From NCBI GenBank assembly GCA_023411575.1, contig JAEYOP010000034.1, positions 1-5,786 on the forward strand: a stretch of DNA of 5,786 nt. Direction: 5' to 3'. The position numbers were made by a program, and so were the translations under genes. Each line of letters begins with the position of its first letter. The first letter of the stretch is position 1. The stretch comes from Bacillota bacterium. Lineage in GTDB: Bacteria; Bacillota; Clostridia; Acetivibrionales; DTU013. Positions 1 to 5,438 of this stretch are shown here, piece after piece. Below the pieces are notes generated by a model. It was not told the origin of the DNA and ran no database searches. It saw only the letters and a list, made by a program, of their open reading frames with translations.

Positions 1-1
1 A

Positions 2-30
2 TTGACACGAACAAATGTTCGGAATATAAT
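2..30 (+). promoter_or_regulatory. Consensus sigma-A promoter for the zinc-ribbon gene
   Basis: TTGACA at 2-7 and TATAAT at 25-30 are separated by exactly 17 nt, which is a perfect match to the vegetative promoter consensus. Transcription would start near 37 and read into the small gene that begins at 117, leaving a leader of about 80 nt. The spacer is largely occupied by a LexA-type operator (8-21), so this intrinsically strong promoter should be silent unless the repressor is inactivated. The motifs are seen directly; promoter activity is inferred. Confidence 0.8.
8..21. promoter_or_regulatory. LexA (SOS) box inside the promoter spacer
   Basis: The 14-nt sequence CGAACAAATGTTCG is a perfect 6-bp inverted repeat (CGAACA/TGTTCG) with a 2-nt centre. 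It satisfies the Gram-positive LexA/DinR consensus CGAAC-RNRY-GTTYG at every position. It lies between the -35 and -10 hexamers, where bound LexA would block RNA polymerase. The inference is that the downstream transcript is induced by DNA damage. Confidence 0.8.
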
Positions 31-116
31 AAACTTATCGCTACCGAGGAACCCTTGAAAAGGTTACTATATTTTTGTTAAACAGCCCCCGAATATTTTA
101 GTGGAGGTGTAAAAGA

Positions 117-320
117 TTGGATTTGAAAGAGGAGGAAATACACGTAAAATGTACGTATTGTTCCAATAAAAGATTATTTGATTGTGGGGCATCAGCAGAA
201 GGTATTATCAAAATAAAATGTCCTTGTTGTAAAGCGGTATCCGTCATTAATCTAAAAAAAGTATCAGAAAATCGAAGAAGTAGAAGAATTGCCGCTTACC
301 AAAAAGCAGCAGTAAATTAA
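117..320 (+). CDS. Small Com-like zinc-ribbon protein (67 aa)
   Basis: A short protein with one four-cysteine zinc ribbon: C12-x2-C15 and C35-x2-C38 (local sequence CPCC), followed by a basic tail (residues 47-60, ENRRSRR). The spacing resembles the Com family of phage Mu, small zinc-finger regulators, and the cysteine-rich small proteins of clostridial transposons, so binding of nucleic acid is plausible. The start is TTG at 117, chosen because GGAGG at 103-107 sits 9 nt upstream and no in-frame ATG or GTG fits better. It is the only gene between the LexA-controlled promoter and the terminator of structured element A, so it is probably a monocistronic SOS-induced gene. The Com relationship rests on cysteine pattern and length only. 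Confidence 0.7.
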   Translation: MDLKEEEIHVKCTYCSNKRLFDCGASAEGIIKIKCPCCKAVSVINLKKVSENRRSRRIAAYQKAAVN

Positions 321-330
321 TAATGTAAAA

Positions 331-473
331 CTGAGCTACGCAACATCATAGAGATTCGTTTATTCAAATCCGCTATAGGGCTGTTTAAAGACCGCATCCT
401 ATAACTGTTAGATTGCAAATTGCCAGGGTAAGAAGTTAGTTAAGAACTAGCTCTTGTCCTGGCGATTTTTATT
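331..473 (+). ncRNA. Structured repeat element, copy A (3'-UTR or small RNA)
   Basis: This 143-nt element begins just after the zinc-ribbon stop codon and recurs in diverged form at 3125-3270. Shared blocks include CTGAGC, a TAGAGATTC segment, CCGCTAT-N-GGGC, CGCATCCTATA, GCAAATTGCCAG and GTAAGAAGTTAGT. It can fold into a weak hairpin (353-356 with 367-370), a stem of CTATAGG (373-379) with CCTATAA (398-404) using six of seven pairs and enclosing a GC-rich inner stem, and a long terminator hairpin (422-463). Many differences from copy B fall in paired positions and keep pairing, which argues for a conserved RNA rather than a DNA-only repeat. I do not recognise it as a known RNA family. It may be a processed small RNA, a 3'-UTR or a recombination boundary. 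Confidence 0.6.
422..470 (+). terminator. Intrinsic terminator of element A
   Basis: A hairpin of about 18 bp with one bulged A: the 5' arm is 422-440 (starting GCCAGGGTAAG), the loop TAAGA is 441-445, and the 3' arm is 446-463 (ending GTCCTGGC). GATTTTT follows at 464-470. AAATT just upstream (417-421) can extend pairing into the T-run. It should stop the zinc-ribbon transcript and insulate the GTPase promoter. Confidence 0.85.
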
Positions 474-543
474 AAAATAAAGAGAATAAAGTACGTCTTA
501 AATTCTTTTTTTAAAACAAACTATATTTATTTTAACCGTACAA

Positions 544-636
544 TGGAATAATTTACGAAATATATTCCAAAAACCTATTGACGAAATACATTATTGGTGC
601 TAGTCTTAAAAAGAATAAACAATGAATATTATTCCA
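544..636. promoter_or_regulatory. Cluster of TGGAATA/TATTCCA half-sites (candidate operators)
   Basis: TGGAATA at 544-550 is an inverted repeat of TATTCCA at 563-569 (12-nt spacer). The longer TGGAATAAT (544-552) also pairs with ATTATTCCA at 628-636. The half-sites bracket the GTPase promoter at 578-606, the usual layout for repression by a dimeric DNA-binding protein with possible looping. The 3' site also contains a GAATA-T-TATTC palindrome (624-634). The region is AT-rich, so chance is not excluded. The cognate regulator is unknown. Confidence 0.4.
578..606 (+). promoter_or_regulatory. Extended -10 promoter for the GTPase operon
   Basis: TTGACG (578-583) lies 17 nt from TAGTCT (601-606). 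The -10 hexamer is a weak match but is preceded by TGC (598-600), an extended -10 element that commonly compensates. Transcription would start around 612, about 60 nt before the ATG. This is the best candidate in the 474-671 gap, which otherwise holds only AT-rich DNA and the half-sites described separately. Confidence 0.55.
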
Positions 637-671
637 AATAATAAAAAATATAATTAAGGAGGAAGATAAAA

Positions 672-2924
672 ATGGAATATAGGACGAGACATATTCTTGA
701 TGGAGAATATCATAAGCTAGTTATATCACAAGCAGGAGAGCAAACAAAAATTGTTTTAGGGAGAACTGATGAAATGTCAGTCATAGGAGCGCAGCAATGT
801 GCAGAAGAGGTAAGGGAACTATTGGAGGCAAACTATAGAATTGATTTTTTGAAAAGAATGCATCAATTGATTGATGATAAAAATCAGTTGGGTGAAAAAA
901 GAAATATATTAAGATACTCCAAAAAATCAATAGAAATAGTAATGAAAATTGTATTTCCGGAAGAATACCTGGAGTGGAAAAATTTAAAGCACCTTGAACA
1001 CACTGAAAAAACTGAGAGATTTTCTATTTTAAATATTGGATGTACTTCATCTGGAAAAACGCTATTTGATATTAAATGTATTTTGGATGATGACTCATCT
1101 AAAAATTTTCTTCCTGCATTAACCAGTATAAAAGAAAGTACAAATTTTATGATTAGTTATCATGTTAATAGTATAAATTTTACTCCATCAGATGGTAATG
1201 ATTTTAGAGTAATTGTACAGATTAAGACAGAACAAACATTGAATAAAAATATAGAAATGCAGATATTGGAAGCAGTTGTTGAAATGTATGATTCTATCAA
1301 AGAAGTTGCTAAAGATGAAAATAGCACAATTGAAGAAATTAGAAAAATATCTAGATTAGCAGCTGTAGAAAGATTAAAAATAAATAAAGATAAAACCTTT
1401 GTTATTGGTTATATGATTGATTTCGAAAGTTATGGAACAATCATTGAAAAAATACTTATTAATGGTATACGGGAATATTATGGTCAGAGTTCATCGTATG
1501 ATAGGGTAGGTTTTGAAAAAGTATATGAAGGATTGGTTACTGATATTAGGGAAAAACGTGTTGAAATTGATGGCGATGATATTTCGAATATCGTCTATAG
1601 AAATAATAATAAATCAGAAGAATATTTTGAAATATTCAATTACATAAAAAATAACTTAGATAAATTAATAAATCAATTTCAACAAGACCATAACAATCAG
1701 TTTGAACTAGGTAAGATCTTACAGATTGATGGCGAAAGCAAGTTGTCTGAAACTAAAGATTTGGTGGATCAGATATTTGGAAATAAAAGAAGACAAGGAA
1801 ATATGGGATTTTATTCCATTGAAGCATTGATAGAAAACGCTGAATTGTATTTTGTTTCTTCAAAATTGAGTGAACATAAAGAATTAGTTTTGGTCGATGG
1901 ATTAGGAATTAACCAAGGACAAGCATCTAGTGGTAATGAACTGGAAATTGCTTTTAATCGAGTACAAGCTTCAATTCAAGAATCGAAACCTGATATTATT
2001 TTATATCACTCTGTTTTAAGTGGTAAAGACGATTATATGATAGAAGTTGTTAAAATGCTTAGTGAACAAGGATATGGTCATAAAACATATGTTGTATTTG
2101 GAAGACTAGATAGTGTTGCAATGGAATACTTTGAACAAGATGAAATTTCATTAAATGAAGTTATAAGTGAAGACTTTGAAGAATTTATTAATTATGTAGA
2201 AGAGCAGTATTTGAAAAAGGATACATTATCTCTGAATAGTATTATAGGGGAAAATTACTATTTGTGTGATAAAATGGGTACTTTTAATAAAAAAATAATG
2301 ATAGAAGCAGCAAAAGAATATGATTCAAATTCTGTCTTAAAAAAAATTATGATGAATGTTGCGAATTATGTCGAACAACAGGTAAAAATTACTGACATGA
2401 ATAAATTCTTTGATGTAATGGATCGCAATTTTGTATTTGGGAAGACATATATAAGGTTTCTAGCAAATTTGGATAATATGATTCCACCTAAATATGAAAT
2501 GATGAGGTGGAATGTATTGGAAAAAGCTTTAGATGAGTTATATGCATCTAGATGGGGGTTTAATAGTTTATTTCCAAGCATTGTGCTCAAAAGGTGCATG
2601 GCAGAAGAAATTAATACAGAGAAAGTAAGAATGGAGTTACTAGATATATTTGGAGAGAAATATGATTATTTGTTAAAAATGTTCTTACAAGAATGGACAG
2701 ATGTCGCTCATATTGTTATGGTTATAGCTTATAAATCTATGTTTTATAAATTATTGCGTATGCGTTTCGATTCAAATTTACGAACTGTTTATGGTGTCTC
2801 AATGACAACAGATAGAAAGATAAATTTGAAAAACCTATATGAAAGGTGTTTTCGAATCGATGGAATGGATGGGATGGAAACTTTACGATTGATAGCACAA
2901 ATTACTTGGAAAAACAAATTTTAG
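672..2924 (+). CDS. Large dynamin-like/GTPase-fold P-loop protein (750 aa), function unknown
   Basis: I cannot assign this protein to a named family. A P-loop, GCTSSGKT, at residues 123-130 resembles the dynamin-type GxxSSGKS motif. A switch-I-like segment (LPALTSIKEST, 147-157) follows. A G3/Walker-B-like strand LVLVDGLG (405-412, DxxG), a strand DIILYHS (441-447) and a G4-like strand YVVFGRLD (473-480) come in the correct GTPase order. The roughly 250-residue gap between switch I and G3 is unusual and rich in charged, probably helical sequence. The C-terminal 250 residues look helical with no clear membrane segment. Start ATG at 672 has AAGGAGG at 656-662. Its codons are markedly AT-richer than the right-hand genes, suggesting separate acquisition. 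A 55-aa ORF follows 10 nt later. A role in cell defence or stress is possible but is inferred only from location. Confidence 0.75.
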   Translation: MEYRTRHILDGEYHKLVISQAGEQTKIVLGRTDEMSVIGAQQCAEEVRELLEANYRIDFLKRMHQLIDDKNQLGEKRNILRYSKKSIEIVMKIVFPEEYLEWKNLKHLEHTEKTERFSILNIGCTSSGKTLFDIKCILDDDSSKNFLPALTSIKESTNFMISYHVNSINFTPSDGNDFRVIVQIKTEQTLNKNIEMQILEAVVEMYDSIKEVAKDENSTIEEIRKISRLAAVERLKINKDKTFVIGYMIDFESYGTIIEKILINGIREYYGQSSSYDRVGFEKVYEGLVTDIREKRVEIDGDDISNIVYRNNNKSEEYFEIFNYIKNNLDKLINQFQQDHNNQFELGKILQIDGESKLSETKDLVDQIFGNKRRQGNMGFYSIEALIENAELYFVSSKLSEHKELVLVDGLGINQGQASSGNELEIAFNRVQASIQESKPDIILYHSVLSGKDDYMIEVVKMLSEQGYGHKTYVVFGRLDSVAMEYFEQDEISLNEVISEDFEEFINYVEEQYLKKDTLSLNSIIGENYYLCDKMGTFNKKIMIEAAKEYDSNSVLKKIMMNVANYVEQQVKITDMNKFFDVMDRNFVFGKTYIRFLANLDNMIPPKYEMMRWNVLEKALDELYASRWGFNSLFPSIVLKRCMAEEINTEKVRMELLDIFGEKYDYLLKMFLQEWTDVAHIVMVIAYKSMFYKLLRMRFDSNLRTVYGVSMTTDRKINLKNLYERCFRIDGMDGMETLRLIAQITWKNKF

Positions 2925-2934
2925 AGGGTCTTAT

Positions 2935-3102
2935 ATGAAAAGAATATGTGTTAAATCAAAAGATAGGAAACCTGAACGTATATTTGATTTGATAATTAAT
3001 AATGAAGAGCAGATTTTTGTGGAAATAAAGTATACTGGTATGAAGAACACAATATTGGTAAGAATTGATGATTTGATCAATGATTTGAAACAACGAAAAT
3101 AA
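2935..3102 (+). CDS. Small hypothetical protein (55 aa) in operon with the GTPase
   Basis: The ORF runs from ATG at 2935 to TAA at 3100-3102. It begins MKRICVKSKDRKPERIF and ends DDLINDLKQRK. The start lies 10 nt after the GTPase stop, with a modest GAGGG at 2924-2928 overlapping that stop, so translational coupling is likely. The predicted pattern is a basic N-terminus, two short beta-like strands (QIFVEIKY, NTILVRID) and a short C-terminal helix. No known family is recognised. AT-rich codon use matches the upstream gene. It may be a small partner or modulator of the GTPase, or simply a short beta-fold protein of unrelated function. It is followed at once by structured element B. Confidence 0.6.
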   Translation: MKRICVKSKDRKPERIFDLIINNEEQIFVEIKYTGMKNTILVRIDDLINDLKQRK

Positions 3103-3124
3103 TAATAAACAGATTATATGAACA

Positions 3125-3270
3125 CTGAGCCACGCATCCGCTTAGAGATTCATCCGGATATGAATCCGCTATTGGGCGAGTTATAAACTCGCATCCTATA
3201 GCTGTGAGAAGCAAATTGCCAGAGTAAGAAGTTAGTCTAGGACTATCTCTTATTTTGGCATTTTTTATTT
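3125..3270 (+). ncRNA. Structured repeat element, copy B (3'-UTR or small RNA)
   Basis: This is the 146-nt diverged second copy of the element at 331-473, placed 22 nt after the stop of the 55-aa ORF. Folding is clearer here: GATTCAT (3147-3153) pairs perfectly with ATGAATC (3160-3166), and GCGAGTT (3176-3182) pairs perfectly with AACTCGC (3186-3192). The second stem sits inside CTATTGG (3169-3175) with CCTATAG (3195-3201), which has one mismatch. A terminator hairpin ends the element. Stem sequences differ from copy A while pairing is largely kept. The family is not recognised. Confidence 0.6.
3218..3266 (+). terminator. Intrinsic terminator of element B
   Basis: The 5' arm is 3218-3237 (GCCAGAGTAAGAAGTTAGTC), the loop TAG is 3238-3240 and the 3' arm is 3241-3259 (ending TATTTTGGC). 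The stem has a bulged A and one mismatch, as expected from the copy-A design. A run of six T follows at 3261-3266. It ends the GTPase operon. Confidence 0.85.
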
Positions 3271-3296
3271 CTTCGGCTTTAACTTATATCTGAGAG

Positions 3297-3346
3297 TTGA
3301 CGCAAATGTCAAGCAGATTGAGATATATAAAAATGTATAAATATCT
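3297..3346 (+). promoter_or_regulatory. Candidate promoter/operator region of the XRE gene
   Basis: TTGACG at 3297-3302 resembles a -35 box and overlaps an inverted repeat TTGAC-N6-GTCAA (3297-3312). A second inverted repeat, AGATAT (3321-3326) with ATATCT (3341-3346), encloses AT-rich -10-like sequence (TATATA at 3324-3329, TATAAA at 3336-3341). No hexamer sits at the ideal 17-nt spacing, so the exact promoter is uncertain. Dyad symmetry ahead of an XRE gene would fit autorepression. Confidence 0.35.
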
Positions 3347-3392
3347 TCCGGTTGTTGATTAAATCATAAAAGTTACGAAAGGAGGTGATACC

Positions 3393-3740
3393 GTGCAATA
3401 TTTTGATCCAGTTCAATTTGGAGATAGAGTTCGAAAAATCAGAGATCTCAGGGGAATGAAGCAAATTGACCTTGCCACACAACTTGGCTATACATCCGAA
3501 CGCCAAATACAGCGAATTGAATCCGGAGACAGTTCCTGCAGCATTGATAAGCTATTTGAACTGTCACAGATCTTAGATATTAGCACGGACTATCTCCTTT
3601 ATGGAAAAGTGAAAGAATCTCATCTGAATATTAATCAAGAGTTGAATGATTATCTGTTAAGTATATCACCGCAGGAACAAGCCTTTGCCCTTACCGTCTT
3701 AAAATCCATATTTGAAAACAAACAGCTTTTGGTCAGTTAG
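3393..3740 (+). CDS. XRE/Cro-CI family helix-turn-helix regulator (115 aa)
   Basis: A transcriptional regulator of the XRE family. Residues 9-63 form a typical HTH_3 domain: RVRKIRDLRGMKQIDLATQLG, then a recognition segment (SERQIQRIESGDSSCSIDKL), then LSQILDISTDYLLYG. Beyond about residue 70 is a short helical C-terminal segment with no ligand or protease domain, so it is a small repressor of the kind that controls mobile-element genes. The start is GTG at 3393, chosen for the near-perfect ribosome binding site AAAGGAGGTGAT (3378-3389). Inverted repeats lie in its upstream region and a long structured leader follows it. Composition is more balanced than that of the GTPase cassette, in line with the recombination module to the right. 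Likely targets are its own promoter and the downstream element genes. Confidence 0.9.
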   Translation: MQYFDPVQFGDRVRKIRDLRGMKQIDLATQLGYTSERQIQRIESGDSSCSIDKLFELSQILDISTDYLLYGKVKESHLNINQELNDYLLSISPQEQAFALTVLKSIFENKQLLVS

Positions 3741-3746
3741 CCCTAA

Positions 3747-3767
3747 ACCCGACATATGATGTCGGGT
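3747..3767 (+). terminator. Perfect 9-bp hairpin after the XRE gene
   Basis: ACCCGACAT (3747-3755) and ATGTCGGGT (3759-3767) form a perfect stem with loop ATG, starting 6 nt after the XRE stop. No T-tract follows (CACCCGTCAT), so it may be a partial or factor-assisted terminator, or an mRNA 3'-end stabiliser, rather than a strong intrinsic terminator. Confidence 0.5.
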
Positions 3768-3804
3768 CACCCGTCATACCATGCCGTACAAACTTATGTG
3801 AGAA

Positions 3805-3990
3805 TGTCCTATTATAAGTACATGGTCATCAACGAAATGACCACACAATTTCATAGGACACGCATACAACATGATTTCGTATTCGCCTCTTCTAATTCAG
3901 AAGGGGTGGTAAAAACCCATTTCGTGCGACGATGAACCTGCAACTTCGGTTGTTGCCCGTTAAGGTTCGGAGCAGAGGTTTTTACCTACC
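3805..3990 (+). ncRNA. Multi-hairpin structured leader ahead of the 60-aa ORF
   Basis: No ORF is supported here, but consecutive stems fill the stretch. TGTCCTAT (3805-3812) pairs with ATAGGACA (3853-3860) and encloses a perfect TGGTCAT/ATGACCA stem (3823-3829, 3837-3843). CGCATAC (3861-3867) pairs with GTATTCG (3879-3885), six of seven. CCTCTTCT (3886-3893) pairs with AGAAGGGG (3899-3906). GGTAAAAACC (3908-3917) pairs perfectly with GGTTTTTACC (3977-3986) and encloses a GCAAC-UUCG-GUUGU tetraloop hairpin (3940-3953). ACGAAAT around the first loop (3832-3838) is complementary to ATTTCGT at 3874-3880 and 3919-3925, allowing alternative folds. The structures end just before the ribosome binding site at 4002, suggesting a cis-acting leader or an independent RNA. 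The family is not recognised. Confidence 0.5.
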
Positions 3991-4009
3991 TGTGTAGCAG
4001 CAGGAGATA

Positions 4010-4192
4010 ATGAGACGGAACGGCACCGGAATTGCAGAGAGAATCCTTTTCCGAGAGTGGCTACTTGCAGATGATGTCATCCATGGATTAATTCATGTTT
4101 TGGGCAATGGCAGAAGTGTAGTGATGGAAGCTAACCAATTGTATGTTACCCGGTTCGGGGAGATTTCAAAGAGAAATCAAAGTAAGTTTTAA
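4010..4192 (+). CDS. Short YabP/YqfC-like protein (60 aa)
   Basis: A small protein starting at ATG 4010 with AGGAG at 4002-4006, only 3 nt upstream, so initiation may be weak or structure-dependent. Residues 11-47 (RILFREWLLADDVI, then GLIHVLGNGRSVVMEANQLYV) resemble the N-terminal part of YabP/YqfC sporulation-domain proteins, where a short helix and LPRI segment precede a beta strand ending in an EN-type turn. The usual family length is about 80-100 residues, so this would be a shortened version lacking the later strands. The similarity is recalled by eye and modest. The gene sits between two blocks of RNA hairpins, and a role in sporulation should not be assumed. An alternative is a short element-specific protein of unknown function. 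Confidence 0.5.
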   Translation: MRRNGTGIAERILFREWLLADDVIHGLIHVLGNGRSVVMEANQLYVTRFGEISKRNQSKF

Positions 4193-4194
4193 CT

Positions 4195-4266
4195 GGACGG
4201 CTTGCAGATATGTAAGCGAATGTATATCACGCAATGTAATTATGAGTGCATACCTGCAAGTCTTCC
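4195..4266 (+). repeat. Long imperfect inverted repeat (20-bp stem)
   Basis: The 5' arm 4195-4214 (GGACGGCTTGCAGATATGTA) pairs with the 3' arm 4247-4266 (TGCATACCTGCAAGTCTTCC) with two mismatches and two G-U pairs. The core CTTGCAG/CTGCAAG is perfect. The loop is 32 nt. It begins 3 nt after the 60-aa ORF stop. A further small hairpin, ATATTA (4267-4272) with TAATAT (4283-4288), follows and is trailed by CTTTTGAT, so together these could attenuate transcription before the next gene. Confidence 0.5.
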
Positions 4267-4303
4267 ATATTATGAAGGATCCTAATATCTTTTGATAATC
4301 AGA

Positions 4304-4357
4304 TTGCTTTTTGAGTTCAGCTGAGTGTTATTACAATCGGTTGAATTGAGGAAGCAA
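4304..4357 (+). repeat. Imperfect hairpin upstream of the resolvase-like gene
   Basis: The 5' arm 4304-4323 (TTGCTTTTTGAGTTCAGCTG) pairs with the 3' arm 4338-4357 (CGGTTGAATTGAGGAAGCAA), with one G-G mismatch and several G-U pairs, around a 14-nt loop. The G-U richness makes sense only as RNA on this strand. It lies 27 nt before the AAGGAG of the next gene and may modulate its expression. Confidence 0.4.
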
Positions 4358-4399
4358 AGCCGGCAGATTTCTCAATAAAGATAAAAGGAGATTTAACTT

Positions 4400-4813
4400 A
4401 TGCAGAAGAAAGTAGTTGTGTATGCACATGTTGCCTCAGGAACTCAGAACGGAATGCAAAAGCTCCATGAGCTTGGAGAGTATCTTGGTGCTTGTGCTGT
4501 GAATGAAGGCTTTGACTTAATTGGTGTGATTACAGAAATTTCAGATAAACATTTATATGGAAGAAGAGGTTTCATACAATGTCTTGAATTGATTTCCAGA
4601 GACGAGGCAGATGGAGTATATGTCCTGGATGCGTTAAATATTTCGGCAGATAAACAGGAGATCATCAACTTTGTTCAAAGTGTTGTGGAAGCAGGAGCTT
4701 TTACCAAGTCCTTGATGAATGATCTGCCTGGTGAAAGTGGATGTATATTTAGTGATAGAAATACAACAAATAATGACGAACCATCTGAATTCGTTCTATT
4801 CTACAAATTCTGA
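4400..4813 (+). CDS. Resolvase-fold protein lacking the catalytic serine (137 aa)
   Basis: This is a stand-alone N-terminal domain of the serine recombinase fold. Its start, KKVVVYAHVASGTQ (3-16), aligns with the KVAIYARVST of the true recombinase starting at 5698, with Tyr8 kept but Arg10 replaced by His and the catalytic Ser12 by Ala (a Ser follows at 13). YGRRGFIQCL (53-62) matches the conserved RPGFxxLL block. DGVYVLDALNIS (71-82) matches the DxVxVxxLDRLSR strand but without its arginines. There is no zinc ribbon or coiled-coil DNA-binding domain. It is therefore very unlikely to cut DNA. Start ATG at 4400 has AAGGAG at 4385-4390. It could bind or modulate the full recombinase, act in excision control, or be a relic, but the open frame and good ribosome site argue for function. 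Confidence 0.7.
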   Translation: MQKKVVVYAHVASGTQNGMQKLHELGEYLGACAVNEGFDLIGVITEISDKHLYGRRGFIQCLELISRDEADGVYVLDALNISADKQEIINFVQSVVEAGAFTKSLMNDLPGESGCIFSDRNTTNNDEPSEFVLFYKF

Positions 4814-4831
4814 TAGATAGTGAGTTATCTC

Positions 4832-4853
4832 AGCCCCAGCTAAGTCTGGGGCT
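4832..4853 (+). terminator. GC-rich hairpin after the resolvase-like gene
   Basis: AGCCCCAG (4832-4839) and CTGGGGCT (4846-4853) form a perfect 8-bp stem with loop CTAAGT, 19 nt after the stop codon. The following bases (ATGTCACG) have no T-run, so termination may be partial. It could limit read-through into the MazF gene. Confidence 0.5.
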
Positions 4854-4925
4854 ATGTCACGTTATAAGACAGTATAAAAATATGTACAGAAGCCAGTACG
4901 ATCAGAGTAAGCAAGGAGGAACCAA

Positions 4926-5438
4926 ATGAAAATATTCTCAAATAGAAGATCCTATATCGGAAGAAAAATAAACAAACCTATAAATCAGGTAAGAAAGTAC
5001 AATGAAAAGAAAAGGAATGAGCTGAGTAATAGAGATATTGAAGAGGTCAATGATAATGTTACCAGAGCTATGAAAGCAGATGCCTATAGGCGGGGAGACA
5101 TCCTCTTGGTGGATTTTGGATCAAACCTAGACTACTGCTTGACAGTTGGCATACGACCAGCAATCTGTATCAGTTGTTCCGGATTTAATGAGCATGCACC
5201 AATTATGACGGTGGTTCCGATGACCAAGCATTTCAAACACCTGGAGATGGCTTCCCATGTCTTTATAGATAAGGCAGACTGCATCGGCTTGTGGGAGTCC
5301 GGTATGGCGATGTGCGAACAATTAAGATGCATTGATCGTAGTCAGGCAGTCAGAAAAATTGCTTCTATTAGTAATAAGGAACTGTTACATAGAATTAACA
5401 TGGCGATACAGAAACACTTTGCAGGAGAGGAGGAATAG
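4926..5438 (+). CDS. MazF/PemK-family toxin-like protein (170 aa)
   Basis: The family members are mostly sequence-specific mRNA endoribonucleases. The MazF core starts near residue 55: RRGDILLVDFG (55-65), then GIRPAICIS (75-83) with the conserved Arg-Pro, then VVPMTK (96-101) holding the Thr that aligns with the catalytic Ser/Thr, then GLWESGMAMCEQLRCID (121-137). Both key residues, Arg77 and Thr100, are present, so activity is possible. A basic, helical extension of about 54 residues precedes the core, which is longer than typical MazF (about 110-120 aa). Start ATG at 4926 has AGGAGG at 4914-4919. No MazE-like antitoxin is visible immediately upstream. The adjacent genes are a resolvase-like protein and a SHOCT-like protein 7 nt downstream. 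It may be a toxin with an unusual partner, or a MazF-fold regulator of the element. Confidence 0.85.
   Translation: MKIFSNRRSYIGRKINKPINQVRKYNEKKRNELSNRDIEEVNDNVTRAMKADAYRRGDILLVDFGSNLDYCLTVGIRPAICISCSGFNEHAPIMTVVPMTKHFKHLEMASHVFIDKADCIGLWESGMAMCEQLRCIDRSQAVRKIASISNKELLHRINMAIQKHFAGEEE

Noticed and set aside
331..473. Integron attC site interpretation of the repeated element
   Set aside because: The gene-plus-structured-site layout is reminiscent of gene cassettes, but the expected paired RYYYAAC/GTTRRRY core sites are not conserved in both copies, and strong terminator hairpins explain the 3' part better.
2366..2599. Minus-strand ORF inside the GTPase gene
   Set aside because: It is a shadow of a strong coding frame, with no ribosome site and no recognisable product. 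The same applies to the minus-strand ORFs at 3309-3506, 4444-4668, 5127-5321 and 5132-5332.
3125..3270. Known riboswitch, ribozyme or tRNA
   Set aside because: I found no purine, c-di-GMP or THF riboswitch core, no hammerhead CUGAUGA/GAAA core, and no cloverleaf. The element follows genes rather than preceding them.
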